Source: Aplectana chamaeleonis (Eukaryota; Nematoda; Chromadorea; Rhabditida; Cosmocercidae). Taken from it: a stretch of 64,000 nucleotides of DNA. The stretch lies in assembly GCA_029168955.1 (NCBI GenBank), contig JAPDOI010000962.1:62001-126000 (forward strand). Reading direction: 5' to 3'. The notes under the pieces were generated by a model, which made no database searches, was not told where the DNA came from, and worked only from the letters and a program-made list of their open reading frames with translations. Both the position numbers and the translations under genes were made by a program. Shown piece by piece: positions 10,456-21,800 of the stretch (position 1 is its first letter; each line of letters starts with the position of its first letter).

Positions 10456-10751
10456 ACTGTACTCTGTTTTTCTCGAATTACACAAAACACGGTCCGCCAT
10501 CGGTCCTCTATGTACCTCAGTGCACGTCCATGGACGCGTTCTCGGCCGCGTATCCTGTGGGTATGCGAATCAATACGTCACTGCCGCCACCACTCAACCA
10601 CTCACCCTGCCACTTCACCTTCGCAGCACTGGTCTATTGATTCGCATGCCAACCGGGGTCGGCCGAGAACGCGTCCGTCGACGTGCACTTCGGTACATAG
10701 AGGGCCGGCGGCGGACCGTGTTTTGTGCAATTCGAGGTAAATAGAGTATAA
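10456..10751. mobile_element. Long-TIR MITE between ucp-4 and coq-6 (~296 bp)
   Basis: Two arms of about 140 bases make most of the element: CACAAAACACGGTCCGCC at 10491 mirrors CGGACCGTGTTTTGTGCAAT near 10730, and TGCGAATCAATA (10565) mirrors TATTGATTCGCAT (10635). The spacer is about 60 bases. Both the 76-aa and 82-aa frames are products of the palindrome. Confidence 0.65.
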
Positions 10752-10944
10752 CAAGCCCCTTAGTAGTATTTGTTTTTTTTTATTATCTGTTCTCTTCGGA
10801 AATCGATAGAAACGACAACGATCAGTTTTTTTGTAAACAAAGATCGACAATTGACAAGATAAATGCTGTTGATGAGGGGTTTGTAAGCTTTACTCAACTT
10901 TGAAGTTTTGCAGCTGAAGCTGGTTCGGTATTGGTTAGAGTGGA

Positions 10945-11235
10945 GCAGGGTTGCGAACCGGCGCAACGGGGGTTGAAAAATTTCGGGAATTTCTCGTAAA
11001 AAATGAAAATTCGTTGGGGGACGTAAAGGTTTTGGAGAGAAAAAAAAAAAGAATTTTCTCCAAAACTTTTTTTTTTTTTTTGACACTCAAAAAATACGCT
11101 GGACGCTTTTCATCTCGGGATGGGCGGGGGTCGCAGAAAAAGTTTAATTTCTTTCAAAATTTCGGCCAACCGGGGGTGTGTCGTAGCTCCTCGAAAATTG
11201 GCGTAAACGCTTGTGCTCAGTCCCTGGTATGGGAG
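10945..11235. repeat. Dispersed repeat, copy 2
   Basis: Second copy of the repeat at 9960-10325, carrying GGGTTGCGAACCGGCGCAACG and later GTGTCGTAGCTCC, AAAATTGGCGTAAACGC and GGTATGGGAGGAAAG. An A11/T14 inverted pair at about 11040-11085 lies in its middle. Confidence 0.45.
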
Positions 11236-11239
11236 GAAA

Positions 11240-12139
11240 GATCGAAGTTACAAAGTTCGCTAAAAATCAATACTTACGCTCCTTCGAGATTTTTCGCGAT
11301 CGTTATTACCAAGCCATCAGTGTTGAAATCAGGAATGCGCGGAACTTTTCGAAAGTATATAACAAAAGAAAAAATCTATTATCAGCTCCTGCTATATGGT
11401 GCAAAGCGTACGACTGAAAATCGATTTTTTTCTCGAAAAATCTTTCCGGTATTGATTTTTTTGCGAAAACCAAAAAAAAGACTTCTAGCGTACCGTAGCT
11501 GCGGCTAAGTATGCAACACTTTTGCAACAGATTTTTTTTGGTTTTTCGTCTCAAATTTTTCGCAAGTCGTAGGCTCGAATTCCCTCTGTACTTTTGCAGC
11601 TCTGGTGGCTGGCCTCAAAGTGAAGTTGAGCACTAAAAGATGTTTTTTGTTTGAAATTTCCACTGAATTTTAGCGTATAGCTCGAGAACCACTTGGTTTT
11701 TTCCCGAAAGTTACTCCAGCATTCTGCGGCTTGTCGGCTTATTAGGTTGTAGGGTAGAAGTTGGTATTAATATAGTTTTGTTTGTTTGATTTTTACTAAT
11801 TTTTTTTGTTCCTTTTTATATTGTTTTCGATTGTGACATTTCAAGCAATTTTCTAGCCATAACAGCTAAGCGATGACTCTCGCTATAACCCTAGTCTTTC
11901 ATTTTCCCATAACATGAAATGTGCCTAGTCATTTTCAAGTGATTTTCAACTATCCCATAGATGTGCAGGTTCATAATAATCTTCGTTTATATAGGTTCTG
12001 TTTGATCTTCCTTCCTGAGCTTCTTTGCCCAGATTGTTGTGATGCTCAAGTGAAAAATTTCAGGGCATTGCTTTCTCTTCAAATCCGTTGGGTTTCCATT
12101 TCAAAAAAATTGCCACTAAGCGTCGACTCTAATGAAATT
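11240..12139. other. Intergenic, no gene seen
   Basis: AT-rich sequence with several acceptor-like TTTTAG/TTTGCAG strings, but no open frame resembling a known protein and no clear repeat. I checked 11600-11670 as a possible last exon of ucp-4 and rejected it (see rejected list). Confidence 0.35.
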
Positions 12140-12545
12140 GGCGGCGTTCAGAGTTCAGTCGCGGCATGACGCGACGTTATAATGAGCCTACGTATCGATC
12201 AAGCGACGTCGCGTCGTCGTCAGGTGTTCACAGTATAGAGGAGCGATACATAGAATTTGACGGGCAAATGATGACCGCTCCGCGCCAATCGCGTATGGTG
12301 TGTTTTACGCCTGTTTTAGAGTTCCATCGCAGCGCGGCACGGTTAGATATTTTCTGTGGGCATCGATCGATAATGCGCCGCTCGTCGATTCACATATGGA
12401 TCATAACGTGGCCCTGTGCCGCGTCGGAACTCTGAAAACACCCTAGCGTTGCACGCGATGGTCGCCGCGCAAAGGCGAGCAACGCGATTTTGTCGTCGCA
12501 CAGACGTGCCTTCGTGTCGCCCGCAAATGAACTCTGAACACCGCC
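12140..12545. mobile_element. TIR MITE, ends GGCGGCGTTCAGAGTTCA
   Basis: Left TIR GGCGGCGTTCAGAGTTCA at 12140 and right TIR TGAACTCTGAACACCGCC ending 12545. An inner pair (TAGAGTTCC near 12318 and GGAACTCTGAAAACACC near 12425) suggests a nested or duplicated element of the same type. Rich in CGACGTCGCG palindromes. No coding signal. Confidence 0.6.
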
Positions 12546-12967
12546 TAACAGAAACATTTATGTTTGTATGCTCAGATGTTGCACATTGTTAACTATTTAT
12601 TGATTTTAACAATAATGAAGTGATTCATATTTTGCTTGCTATTTTAGTTGTTCGGCAAAAGTTCACGTTTTCATTGTCTATCTGGATAAGTTTAGTGATT
12701 TTTTTTAGATGAGGAGAGGGTGATTCTCGTATCCTCCTATGTTTTCTTACTTTTCTGTAGTTGTGTTCGCGTATTTTTGCTGAATCTCACCCAGCACTTC
12801 CTTGTATCGGCAGGAATCGTGCAAAAGTCGTGCACTATGCCCGATTCATTCATTCCGTCGCCGCGATGGAATCGCGACGGCGCAATCGTGGCGTGACTGT
12901 TGCGTCCCTGTGCTACACTATGAACGACGGCACGTGTTTGGGGGGTAAGTTTCACATGCAAAGCCGG

Positions 12968-13578
12968 TTCATACTTGGCCCAAGGAGCGGCGCCGCACTG
13001 TACATCATCAATATTGACCGCAATTTTATACTTGTCATATGGACCGTCGCGGTCGTGCGTCGCTGGAGATATACCCTGTCCCAAACGAGATGTTAAGCGA
13101 GGAGTCCAAAGAAGCAGCGCTCCCTCTACGTCTGAAATTTTTGGACTACGGTAAGACGTCGCGTACGCAAATCACTCAGCATGTCTTACCGTAATCCAAA
13201 AACAATTTAATTTTCACGTTCTCACGTTCTGGAGCACTTAAACTGCCACGTAAAGAAGAGTATCTGCATCGAGAGTGAGTATCACAAGCATTCTTAGCGA
13301 AAAGGACGCAAAAGAATAGTGAAGTATGTGAAAAAAGAAATGAGAACGTGAATTCTGTTTTTGGCTTACGGTAAGACACGTGATTTGCGTACGCGACGTC
13401 TTACCGTAGCCCAAAAAAATCAGAGACGCAGAGGGAGCGCTGCTTCTTTTGACTCTTCGCTTGTCATCTCGTTTGGGACGGGGTATATGAACCCGGCAGC
13501 TGCCGTGTCACGTGTAGCAGCAGCCTTGTTTTCGACAACTGGCACCAGTGGCGATCGCGCCGGGGCAAGTATGAACAG
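12968..13578. mobile_element. Outer TIR element, interrupted by 13070-13487
   Basis: GGTTCATACTTGGCCC at about 12970 mirrors GGGGCAAGTATGAACAGG ending about 13578. The two halves are separated by a complete inner MITE. Without it the outer element would be about 190 bp. Confidence 0.45.
13070..13487. mobile_element. Long-TIR MITE (~130-nt arms, 418 bp)
   Basis: Almost mirror-image arms: ATATACCCTGTCCCAAACGA at 13070 and TCGTTTGGGACGGGGTATAT to 13488, continuing through CTTACCGTA...GCGTACGC...CCAAAAA on both sides to about 13205/13355. A TA duplication is possible because both borders read TATA. The spacer contains two near copies of the CACGTTCTCA string. Folding of transcripts would give a 130-bp stem. 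Confidence 0.7.
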
Positions 13579-13786
13579 GACCCTACAGAAGAGTTGCGAA
13601 TGAAATCCACGCGGCAGTTTCAGGGGCACTGATTCAGAGTTTACATAGACGTAATATATATTCATGCGTGAGAAACAACTACGGGCAACTCTCACAAATC
13701 GCCAAGAGGAAAAGGAGAGTGCAGGCTCCTCTTTCTCGTGAACATGACGTTGGCGACACACTGGACGTCAATCCGTCCATGGTATA

Positions 13787-13992
13787 GTTAGGTCCGTGGC
13801 TTGTTTCCTCAAGAAAAAGCATTTAAATCTCGCCCGCGGCTAACGCAGGCCGTTTAAATCCCACCCGCGGCTGGCGGTATGGTAGGATGATCAGCCTCTC
13901 GGCCCGAATCGATGAGCGGGCAGGCGCACGCGACCGCCGCGGTGGAGATTTAAATGTTTTTTTTTCTTGAGGAAATACGCTACGGACCTAAC
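13787..13992. mobile_element. 206-bp MITE, ends GTTAGGTCCGT
   Basis: The left arm GTTAGGTCCGTGGC then CTCAAGAAAAAGCATTTAAA at 13787-13835 mirrors the right arm ATTTAAATG, TTCTTGAGGAAA and ACGGACCTAAC ending 13992. Both flanks read TATA, or TGTATA, so a TA target site is plausible. Interior GC-rich. Confidence 0.65.
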
Positions 13993-14370
13993 TGTATACT
14001 CTTTGGGGTGGAGCGCGTAATTTGCCTTCTGGTCGAATCCTTGTATGCTCCCCCTCGTTTTGGGGGATTGAGATACGGCATCTGATGTGCTTCTTATGGG
14101 AAAAGGTCCGAGGCGTAATATCACAAATTGCTTCGGGTAGAGCTTTCGTAAGCAAATTTTCTTCATGGGAAGGCAAAGTTTGTGTCGGTTTCTCGTCTGG
14201 CAGGAAATCCATTCGTTGACACTTCTTTAGTGCCAAACTTTCAGTGCGGGTAGGGATAGGAAGCCAAATTTGGTTTGGTGTTAGAGTCGCCTACCATTTT
14301 TTCCAGTGCGCTGGCAGCTTGCGCATGCTGTCTTTCAGGGCGAGGCATGACAGTTGAGAAGGTACGTTTG

Positions 14371-14500
14371 GCACTGATCGCACTGATACTATGTGTTCCT
14401 TATTGTGCGTTGGCGCAGACTCGGTGCTCGTATGTTATACCATATGCGCACCAAGTTTTCGCCAAAGCTCAATAAGGAACGCAAAGTATCAGTGCGATCC
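14371..14500. mobile_element. 130-bp palindrome MITE, copy 1 of 3
   Basis: A near-perfect hairpin: GCACTGATCGCACTGATACT at 14371 against AGTATCAGTGCGATCC to 14500, with TTCCTTATTG and CAATAAGGAA facing each other and a small central loop at GTTATACCAT. Same family as 40301-40427 and 41680-41811. Confidence 0.65.
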
Positions 14501-14504
14501 GAGT

Positions 14505-15595
14505 CGACTGCGTATTCTCAGTTCAGCTTGATACTGTATTCAAAAACCTCTGCACAAGTCGAATTTCACAAGCTGCTCGCTAGTTCCAGGAAGGTAACGA
14601 CTCTATTGGTCCCTTCTCTGAATCCTCCTGGCGCAGTGATTCTCAGGAATCCTCTGAAGTGCTGATTAGTAATCAGTGATTACTAATTCGATGCTTCAAT
14701 TTAGCCTTCGAAGGATTGCGGGGGTTACGGTAGCAAAGTAAGTAGCATTATCCCTCCTACAACTTAAAGGCAGGGTTCGCGATAAAAATGACTTTTGAGC
14801 TCTCTTCATGAGAATGTAGATTTGGTCATCCCAAAAGTTAAATAAGTGAAGAAAACGGAAATTAAACGCTCAATAACAAGGTACATATAACGGCTAATTA
14901 CCGGTATCGGCCGGCTCCCTAATCAACAAGATTTCCATTAATGCTTGCTTATCCGCCTTTTGTTTTGCTGTTAAAGTAGTCAGTAGTCTCCAGAAATGGT
15001 CAGAAATTATTTTAGAAGCAAAATAAAAGTTGACGAAACAGGCCTTACTAGATATTTTATAATTGGAGGCGGGCGGACACCGACCAATAACTTGTCGCTG
15101 AGCGTTTTCTCTACAACTTTTCACTTATTTTCACATTTGTGATGGCCAGATCTACCTTCTCGTGAGGATAGAACAACAACCGTTTCATCGCAAACCTTGC
15201 TTTCAATGCCGTGATCCTTTCCAGATCGAGAAAGGACACAAGATCTGTGATCAATACCCCCAAGGAACGTTCCGCCCAAAGTTTAGACCAAATTAGAAAG
15301 GTCGACCTACTACGGTATATGCGCTGTGACCATACGGAAGACGATTCTCCCCCTCTATCTGGATTGATTATACCAGCCGATCCTTCCCACGTGGACGAAG
15401 TTCTGGCGCAAGTGGGTGGTGGTCGTAAAGTGTCTCAAAAGAGGCCGGGAAGAGCGAAGGGCTGTGATTGGCCGGTGCATCCTCCATTCACGGTCCTTTG
15501 GTCCTCCCTCCATTTCACGGGTTGAAGATATCACGACCATCACCCGCCGAAAGGAATTTCCACCGCGAGAAATGTCAAGTGGGCTCCTTTCTCAA
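14505..15595. other. Intergenic before coq-6, no gene seen
   Basis: A small TTAGTAATCAGTGATTACTAA palindrome lies near 14666. The rest has no repeat I recognise. The 104-aa + frame at 15211-15525 has no family resemblance and no splice-consistent continuation. Confidence 0.35.
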
Positions 15596-15676
15596 ACCTC
15601 TGCGAAGCTAAGACCCCCTACCGCCACCGTTGTCTGACGAAACAGCGGGAAGGGGTCGTAGCTTCGCAGAAGTCTG
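15596..15676. repeat. Short hairpin (CTGCGAAGCTA arms)
   Basis: CTGCGAAGCTAAGACCCCCT pairs with GGGGTCGTAGCTTCGCAG 40 bases later. It lies 155 bases upstream of the coq-6 acceptor, within the probable outron. Could be a small MITE or a structured RNA; nothing decides between them. Confidence 0.4.
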
Positions 15677-15819
15677 GGGAAACGGCCGCTTGATCTAGGG
15701 CTTTCTCATCTTTGAGGCACGGCCCGTTTCACGCGACTATGTGGAAGCCTCTACAGTGTTTTTCATGTTTCGATATCGCGGATATTGTGTCCTTCAATAA
15801 GTGATTAGAATTAAACATG

Positions 15820-15831
15820 TGCTTTTCAGAA
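15820..15831 (+). promoter_or_regulatory. Trans-splice (or 5'UTR) acceptor of coq-6
   Basis: GCTTTTCAG ends at 15829, leaving a 22-nt leader before the ATG at 15852. It marks either spliced-leader addition or the end of a 5'UTR intron. If coq-6 is a downstream operon gene it would be expected to take SL2. Confidence 0.55.
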
Positions 15832-15851
15832 ACTGCGGCTAAGGTTTTAGA

Positions 15852-18800
15852 ATGTTATTCGCGTGTCGATTTTGCCATCTTGGCGCCGTTCGTCATGCGT
15901 CAACTTCGCAGTACTATGATGCAGTGGTAGTGGGCGGTGGAATGGTCGGCAATGCCATGGCTTGTGCATTAGGTTTGTACTTAAAGCCAGCATACACGCC
16001 CGTTAACGTGATTGAGATAACCACGGAAATGTAATGGTATGGCACAGAACACAACGCCTACGCATTTTGAAGCGTCAAAAACGACCCACAATGACGATAC
16101 ACGAGTGAGAATTTGGACCCGCCCCTGTATCTGCCCGCCCCTGTATTTGCCGTCCTCCTCCAAAACGGGTGCTGGACAAATCGCACCGTTGACGATGTAT
16201 GTGGTTTACTTATTGTACCACCCAAAAACGTCGCCCACGGTTGGAATGGCCCAGAACCCCTGATTTGGAGGAGGACGCAAACACAGAGGGCGGGCAGATA
16301 CAGGAGCGGGGCCAAATTCTCACTCGTGTAGCGGCAGTGTGAATCGTTTCTGACGCTCAAAAATGCGTAGGTGTTGTAATCTGAGCCATACCATTCTAAT
16401 TCCGTAGTTACCTCCACAATGTTTACGAGCGCGTATGTTGCCTTTAAATGCACTCATTGTCTGCTGCTATATGGAAAATGTAAAATTATAGAATTCAGGA
16501 CAGAATCCAGCCTTGTCGTCGAAACGAATCCTTCTGTTAGAGGCCGGCAAAACCACCTCATTGCCGAAATCGCCACCGGAGCACTACAGCAATCGTGTTT
16601 CCGCAGTGGGACCAGCGGCTGTACACTTGTTCAACAGTAAGGCCTTGTTCTCTGCATTTGTTCAATAGTAAGACAGTGTAAACGCTCGTAAACATGCATA
16701 CGATGACTTCAGAAATAGACGCGTGCGGCTCACGCTAGAACGATAGCACCATCGGAATCGCCGAAAACGAGCCGGAATGACCCTACTTGATAAATTCTAA
16801 TAGGCCAGCTTTCAACTTGTCGCCCCTGCAAATACCAAAATTGGAAACAGAACTTGAGAAAGCGCTCAAGAATCAAGAGTAATGCTTTGCCAGAAGGAAG
16901 TCGGTGAGACAAACAGCCAGACTGATTACGATTTAGCAGTCCGTAGGCTGTAAAGAAGCGAAATGTCTGTGGTTCCTACGAGTCCGGGCGCGGAGCGGAG
17001 GTTAGAGACAGCGAGAGGCGGAGGGGAAATGGAGGCAGCAGAGCCACAATTAATATGAGTGATGGGACATTCGATTTTCTACGGGTGACACGTACCGGTC
17101 AATTCCTCCAATCTCATGTCCAACAAGAATCGGGAGTGGGGTTGATTGGCAAATGGACATGTTATATCGTAATGAGGCTGCTCAGACAATTTGGGAGTCC
17201 TATTCGGTCTCGATAAGCTTTCTAATCGGATACCACGTTGAATTGAAAGGCTCTTGAGCAGGAGCACTTGCTGCTTCGAGGAGCACGTGGTCTTTTCAAA
17301 GGGACTACGTGGCGCTGACGGGCGAAACCTCCGCAGCACCCCTGTTTCTCACGTGCTCCTAACCTTATCCGAAGGCGGTCGGGGATTCTAGAGCCCCGCC
17401 TCTTTCATAGGGGCGGGTCCCACCTCTCTATAGGGGGTCTCATTCCCTTCGACATGGGCGGGTCTCCCCCCCCCAACAAGGGTACAGTCCCGCAGCAAGA
17501 GGTTACTCCACCGCAGTCCGCGACAAGGACGTCATCCCCGCCACGGTCGACAGCGAGGGAGCTTCCCTCGCTGAGGACCGTGGTGAGACCCCCTCAGCGG
17601 TCAAAAATCGTTAGGAAAGTGCCTCGTAGTCACCTTCCAAGAGCGGCCCCGAAAGGCCAACTGCGCTCTATTGAAAAGGGCCCTCATATACGTGTGTGCG
17701 GCTGTTAGGCGCCTGATCAGTTGTGGAGCAAACGATCAACGTGTCCGATCGAGAGCATCGTGGCTCGTTAGTCGTCCAAATTACACCGTATTCGAATCGA
17801 AAGCCTATCGTGGCCGAATCGGACTCTCCAGTTGTTTGAGTGTTCGTTCTATCGGCTCAGGTTTGATAGTGCTATTGCTCTTGATTATCGACTCTCTCAA
17901 GTTCCGCTTTTGTTCTGCCTTCGAAGTGCGGAATCTAAAGCCTGGTCATTTAAGATTTTTAAGGTGAGGTCATCCTGGCTCGTTATCGGCGTTGACGCTA
18001 TGCTGGGATTCATCGGGGTCCATTTCCCAGCGTGTCGTCTACCTTTGAACATATTTCTGTGATTTGTTCATGCATTTTTGCAGGACTTGGTGTATGGAAT
18101 CGCCTGCAGGCCTATAGGACGAAGAAAGTTAGCCGATTACGTGTTAGTTTAGATCTTATTCACTACGCTTGTTCTGTGAATGTTATACATGAATAGTTTT
18201 CTTCAGGTTATTGATAACTGCTCTCGAGCAGAGCTGGAGTTCGACCAGCCGGTGAAAGATCGCGGTAGGTTCTTAGTCTCTGCAGAATATCGTTCTAACT
18301 TGCTGCTGAAGACCTAAAGAATCATTCTTTAGAAATAGCGTACATAATCGAAAATAATGCTATGGTTGGTGCTTTGTATGATAGGATAGTCGAGACTTGT
18401 CCGACGGTGGAGATCAGAACAGGTGTTGCTGTGAAGGACTGTAGGTAAGAAGCATATTTTCTGTTTGTGAGAAAGGAATCTTTAGGCTTGGTTTCAGGTT
18501 GCCTTCGTCTTTACTTGATGTAGCCCACATTGAACTGGAAAGTGGTGAAAAGATCGAAACTTCGCTTGTGGTAAGAACACTTTCCTCAAAGGCACAGTCC
18601 AACCTCAGAGGTAATTTTTGATATTATGGTCCGGTCGCCGCCTAGAGCAAGCTTGCCTAGCGCGAAATCTCAATTCGCTCAAATAAGCGCGAAAAAGCAA
18701 GGAAAAAGTCGGCCACGCCCCCTTGAAAGAAAAAATGGGTAACGCCCACTGCCAGGTTTCCGACCTCAATAGGGAAGAGACGCGCGAATGATTTTATTCA

Positions 18801-21800
18801 AAACCTATGTTCTTCGATTTGTTTTTGGTCTGACTTTATATTGTGGCCTGCTTCAGAACGATGGCTGCGAATAACGAGAAAATACAGGCTCGAGACAACT
18901 CGTCCGCGAGCTTCTAGCCGTTCAAAATTGAAATTTTTGAGGAGCCGTAACTCCGTTCGTAGTGAAATCTGACCGATTCTAGAGACACCATTGTGATCAG
19001 CGTGAAAATTTCTCCAGATAGGCAGAAAAACGAAAAATCGATTCTGAGGTTGGCCTGTGTCTTTAAAGGCATCGTACCCTCTGAAAACCACCTACCGTTT
19101 TTTTTTTCAGTTTTAGTTACTGGTTGGGCCCGCCAGAGAACATAGGGAGAGTTTGTTAGGTCACCGACGCACTATTGTGAATATATGGGAGATCGAATGC
19201 TTCGTACTCCGCCACAAGAGGCCGGCCTTCCGACAGCCATGTGGCATAAATAAAGAAAGGAAGGTAGCTTAACAGGAAATGACACGTCAACTTCCACTCA
19301 TTTACGCGATTTAACTTGTTGATTAGCTTGTTGCCGTTCTCTATTTATGCCACATGGCTGTCGGAAGGCCGGCCTCTTTTGACGGAATTCGAGGCATTCG
19401 ATCTTCCATATCTTCCCAATAAGGCGACGGGGACCCAACAAACTCTACCTACGTTCTCAGGCGGGCCCAACCAATGATTCAAACTCAAAAAAACGGAGAG
19501 TGGTTTTCAGCGCGTACGATGCCTTTAAATTTCGCGGTTTTCTGTAATGGCTACTATGCTTTAATGTTCAGTGCTTAGTGTTGCGGCAGGGTTTTCCGAC
19601 TGAAACCGGTGCAAAAAAAGTCATTCTTCGCAGAAACTTGGCGCGATTTCAGATTGGAGCCGATGGCGCGAGGTCAAAAATCCGGCAGTTGATGGGAGTG
19701 GATTACACAGGCTTCAACTACGACCAATGTGGTGTTGTTGCCACACTTGTTCTGGAAGTGAGTCAGTTTCTCTGCCTTTCGCTAAAAGCAGTGTCCACGA
19801 TGAAAATCGCACTCGAGTTCGACCCAAAAATGGGATTGTTTGGTCGTGAGGTTATCAATTAGGAAAAAACAGCGAAGAAAACTTTCAGAGTAAGCTAAAA
19901 TAACCGTTTCTAACGTTCAGGGCGTGGACGAGAATCATGGGCCCGGCTGACTACGGCAAGCGCGCGCTAATCGCGAAATCTGCGCGAGTCGATCAGGCTG
20001 GACGCGGCAGAGTTGCTTGGCAATTTACCATCGAAACGTGTGCGGCGCCACAGGCTCGTCCGAACGGGGGCTGGACCGGGATAGGTAAGCGCACCGGGAT
20101 AACTTTAGAGCCGGTTTCATGGATTACTGGCCCGTTTTCGTTGCTTGTTTCTTCCCTATCCTCTCCAGCATCTACCAACTTATTGTCTCACACTGAAACC
20201 TCGAGAACAAGATTTATCGTGGACACTGCCTTCAATCAAAGAGTGAAAAGTGTGAAAATTTTCAGCTGGAGAACCATCAGCAAATCGAAGAAAAGGTGAA
20301 GGGAGTGCCTAATAGGAATTATCCAAAATAGTTGGCCGAGATATCATTAGAGTAAAAGTTGTCGGGGATTACGAAAGGGAAAGACTCAATAGCTCGTGAA
20401 ACACGCTGGCTGTGGAATCAGAGCTGCTTGAAATCCCAAGGAGAACACTATAGCACCATCTTCAGACAGGAATATGACAGAGAAAACAGCGGAAAATGTT
20501 GAAAGCTTAAGGATGGAAGAGCGACAGGATGTTCAGAAAACAATGGGAAGAGTGCTCGCAGCGGAAGTTGCCAAAGCAAGTGGACGGGATGCTATCAGTG
20601 AAGTTTAAGTTTGTTCGAGGGTATCTGGAAGGGGCGGCTATTAATCCTATTTTGGGTGCGCTGCTGCCTCGAGTTTCTGAGTCTGAGCCGGTAGACGTGC
20701 CAGATGCACCCTCGCCTCGTTGCGATGTTACCATTCAACGTTCCTGATGTCCTACGTGAACAGGATCGACGGTGGCACACCCGACTCTTGCCCGTACTGT
20801 GGTAGTCCCGGCCACAATACTGTATACCCATTCAGCTGTCCAAAGAAACCCACTAAATTGACTGCAATAGACCTGTGGACGAATCCAACATTGGCCGCCC
20901 AGTTTTTGAACCAATGGCAATACCCTTTTCGAGGCTGCAAAGAAGAAGTAGAAGGCAAGCTGCTTCCATTTTCCAAAAGCAGTTCGGCTGCCAGCCTAGG
21001 GCATCAACCAGAAATTTCTTCCTCATTGTTAGGTAGTGCAGTTGTATAGAAATCGCGGGAATCTTCTAAATCGAAGTTTTAGTGTCAAATCCCGTGATCG
21101 CTTCATCGCGGCGCGGAGGTTCTGTGTCGTACTGTGCTACTGCTCTTGGAGCGACCTCGAGGTCATCAGCTGTCATGAAACTTTTCATTGTCTCTGTGGC
21201 AGCGTTCCCTGCTAGTAAGACCGAAATCGCTATTGTTGCGAGATCGCTGAGGCAGCGAGTGTCCCACTCAGAAGTTTCTATACAAATTACTTGAGACTTT
21301 AGCGCAAGTTGCGTGATGGCTTCACGCAACTTACTGTGCTTCTCTGGGGCAAATTCCGGTCCGCAATTGCGTCTCGACACGCTTTGCGGTCGCACGCTCC
21401 CGAGACAGAAGAGCTTCCAGCGCCGCAGCCGCCGATCTGCTGACTCTAGGTGGGTTTTGGAAACTGGATCTAAAAGCAATTAGAGAAAACTGTATAAAAA
21501 AGCTACATCGGGTCGGCTTTGGCGCTGGAAACTCGACTAACTCTAGCGCGTGCGGCCGCAAAGCGTTTCGAGATGCAATTGGGGACCGGAATTTAGCTCA
21601 GAGAAGCACAGTGCTTCAGGTTGGAAAGTAACAAAGCGATGTTAAATGTAATTTGACGAGATTTTCGACTAAAACAGTATGTAACTTGCGCCAATAAAAC
21701 ATGTGGCTTATGCAACATTGCGAGTAACTTGCACTGTTGTAACATGTAACCTAACATCGACACGCGACGCGGGCGGCACACCTATATGCGACACAGCCTG

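Noticed and set aside
11599..11674. Possible last exon of ucp-4 after a TTTGCAG acceptor, joined to the GTAAGT-like string at 9695
   Set aside because: Reading straight through 9695 gives RKFVGAPSF and a stop, which matches the family's C-terminus; the alternative peptide does not.
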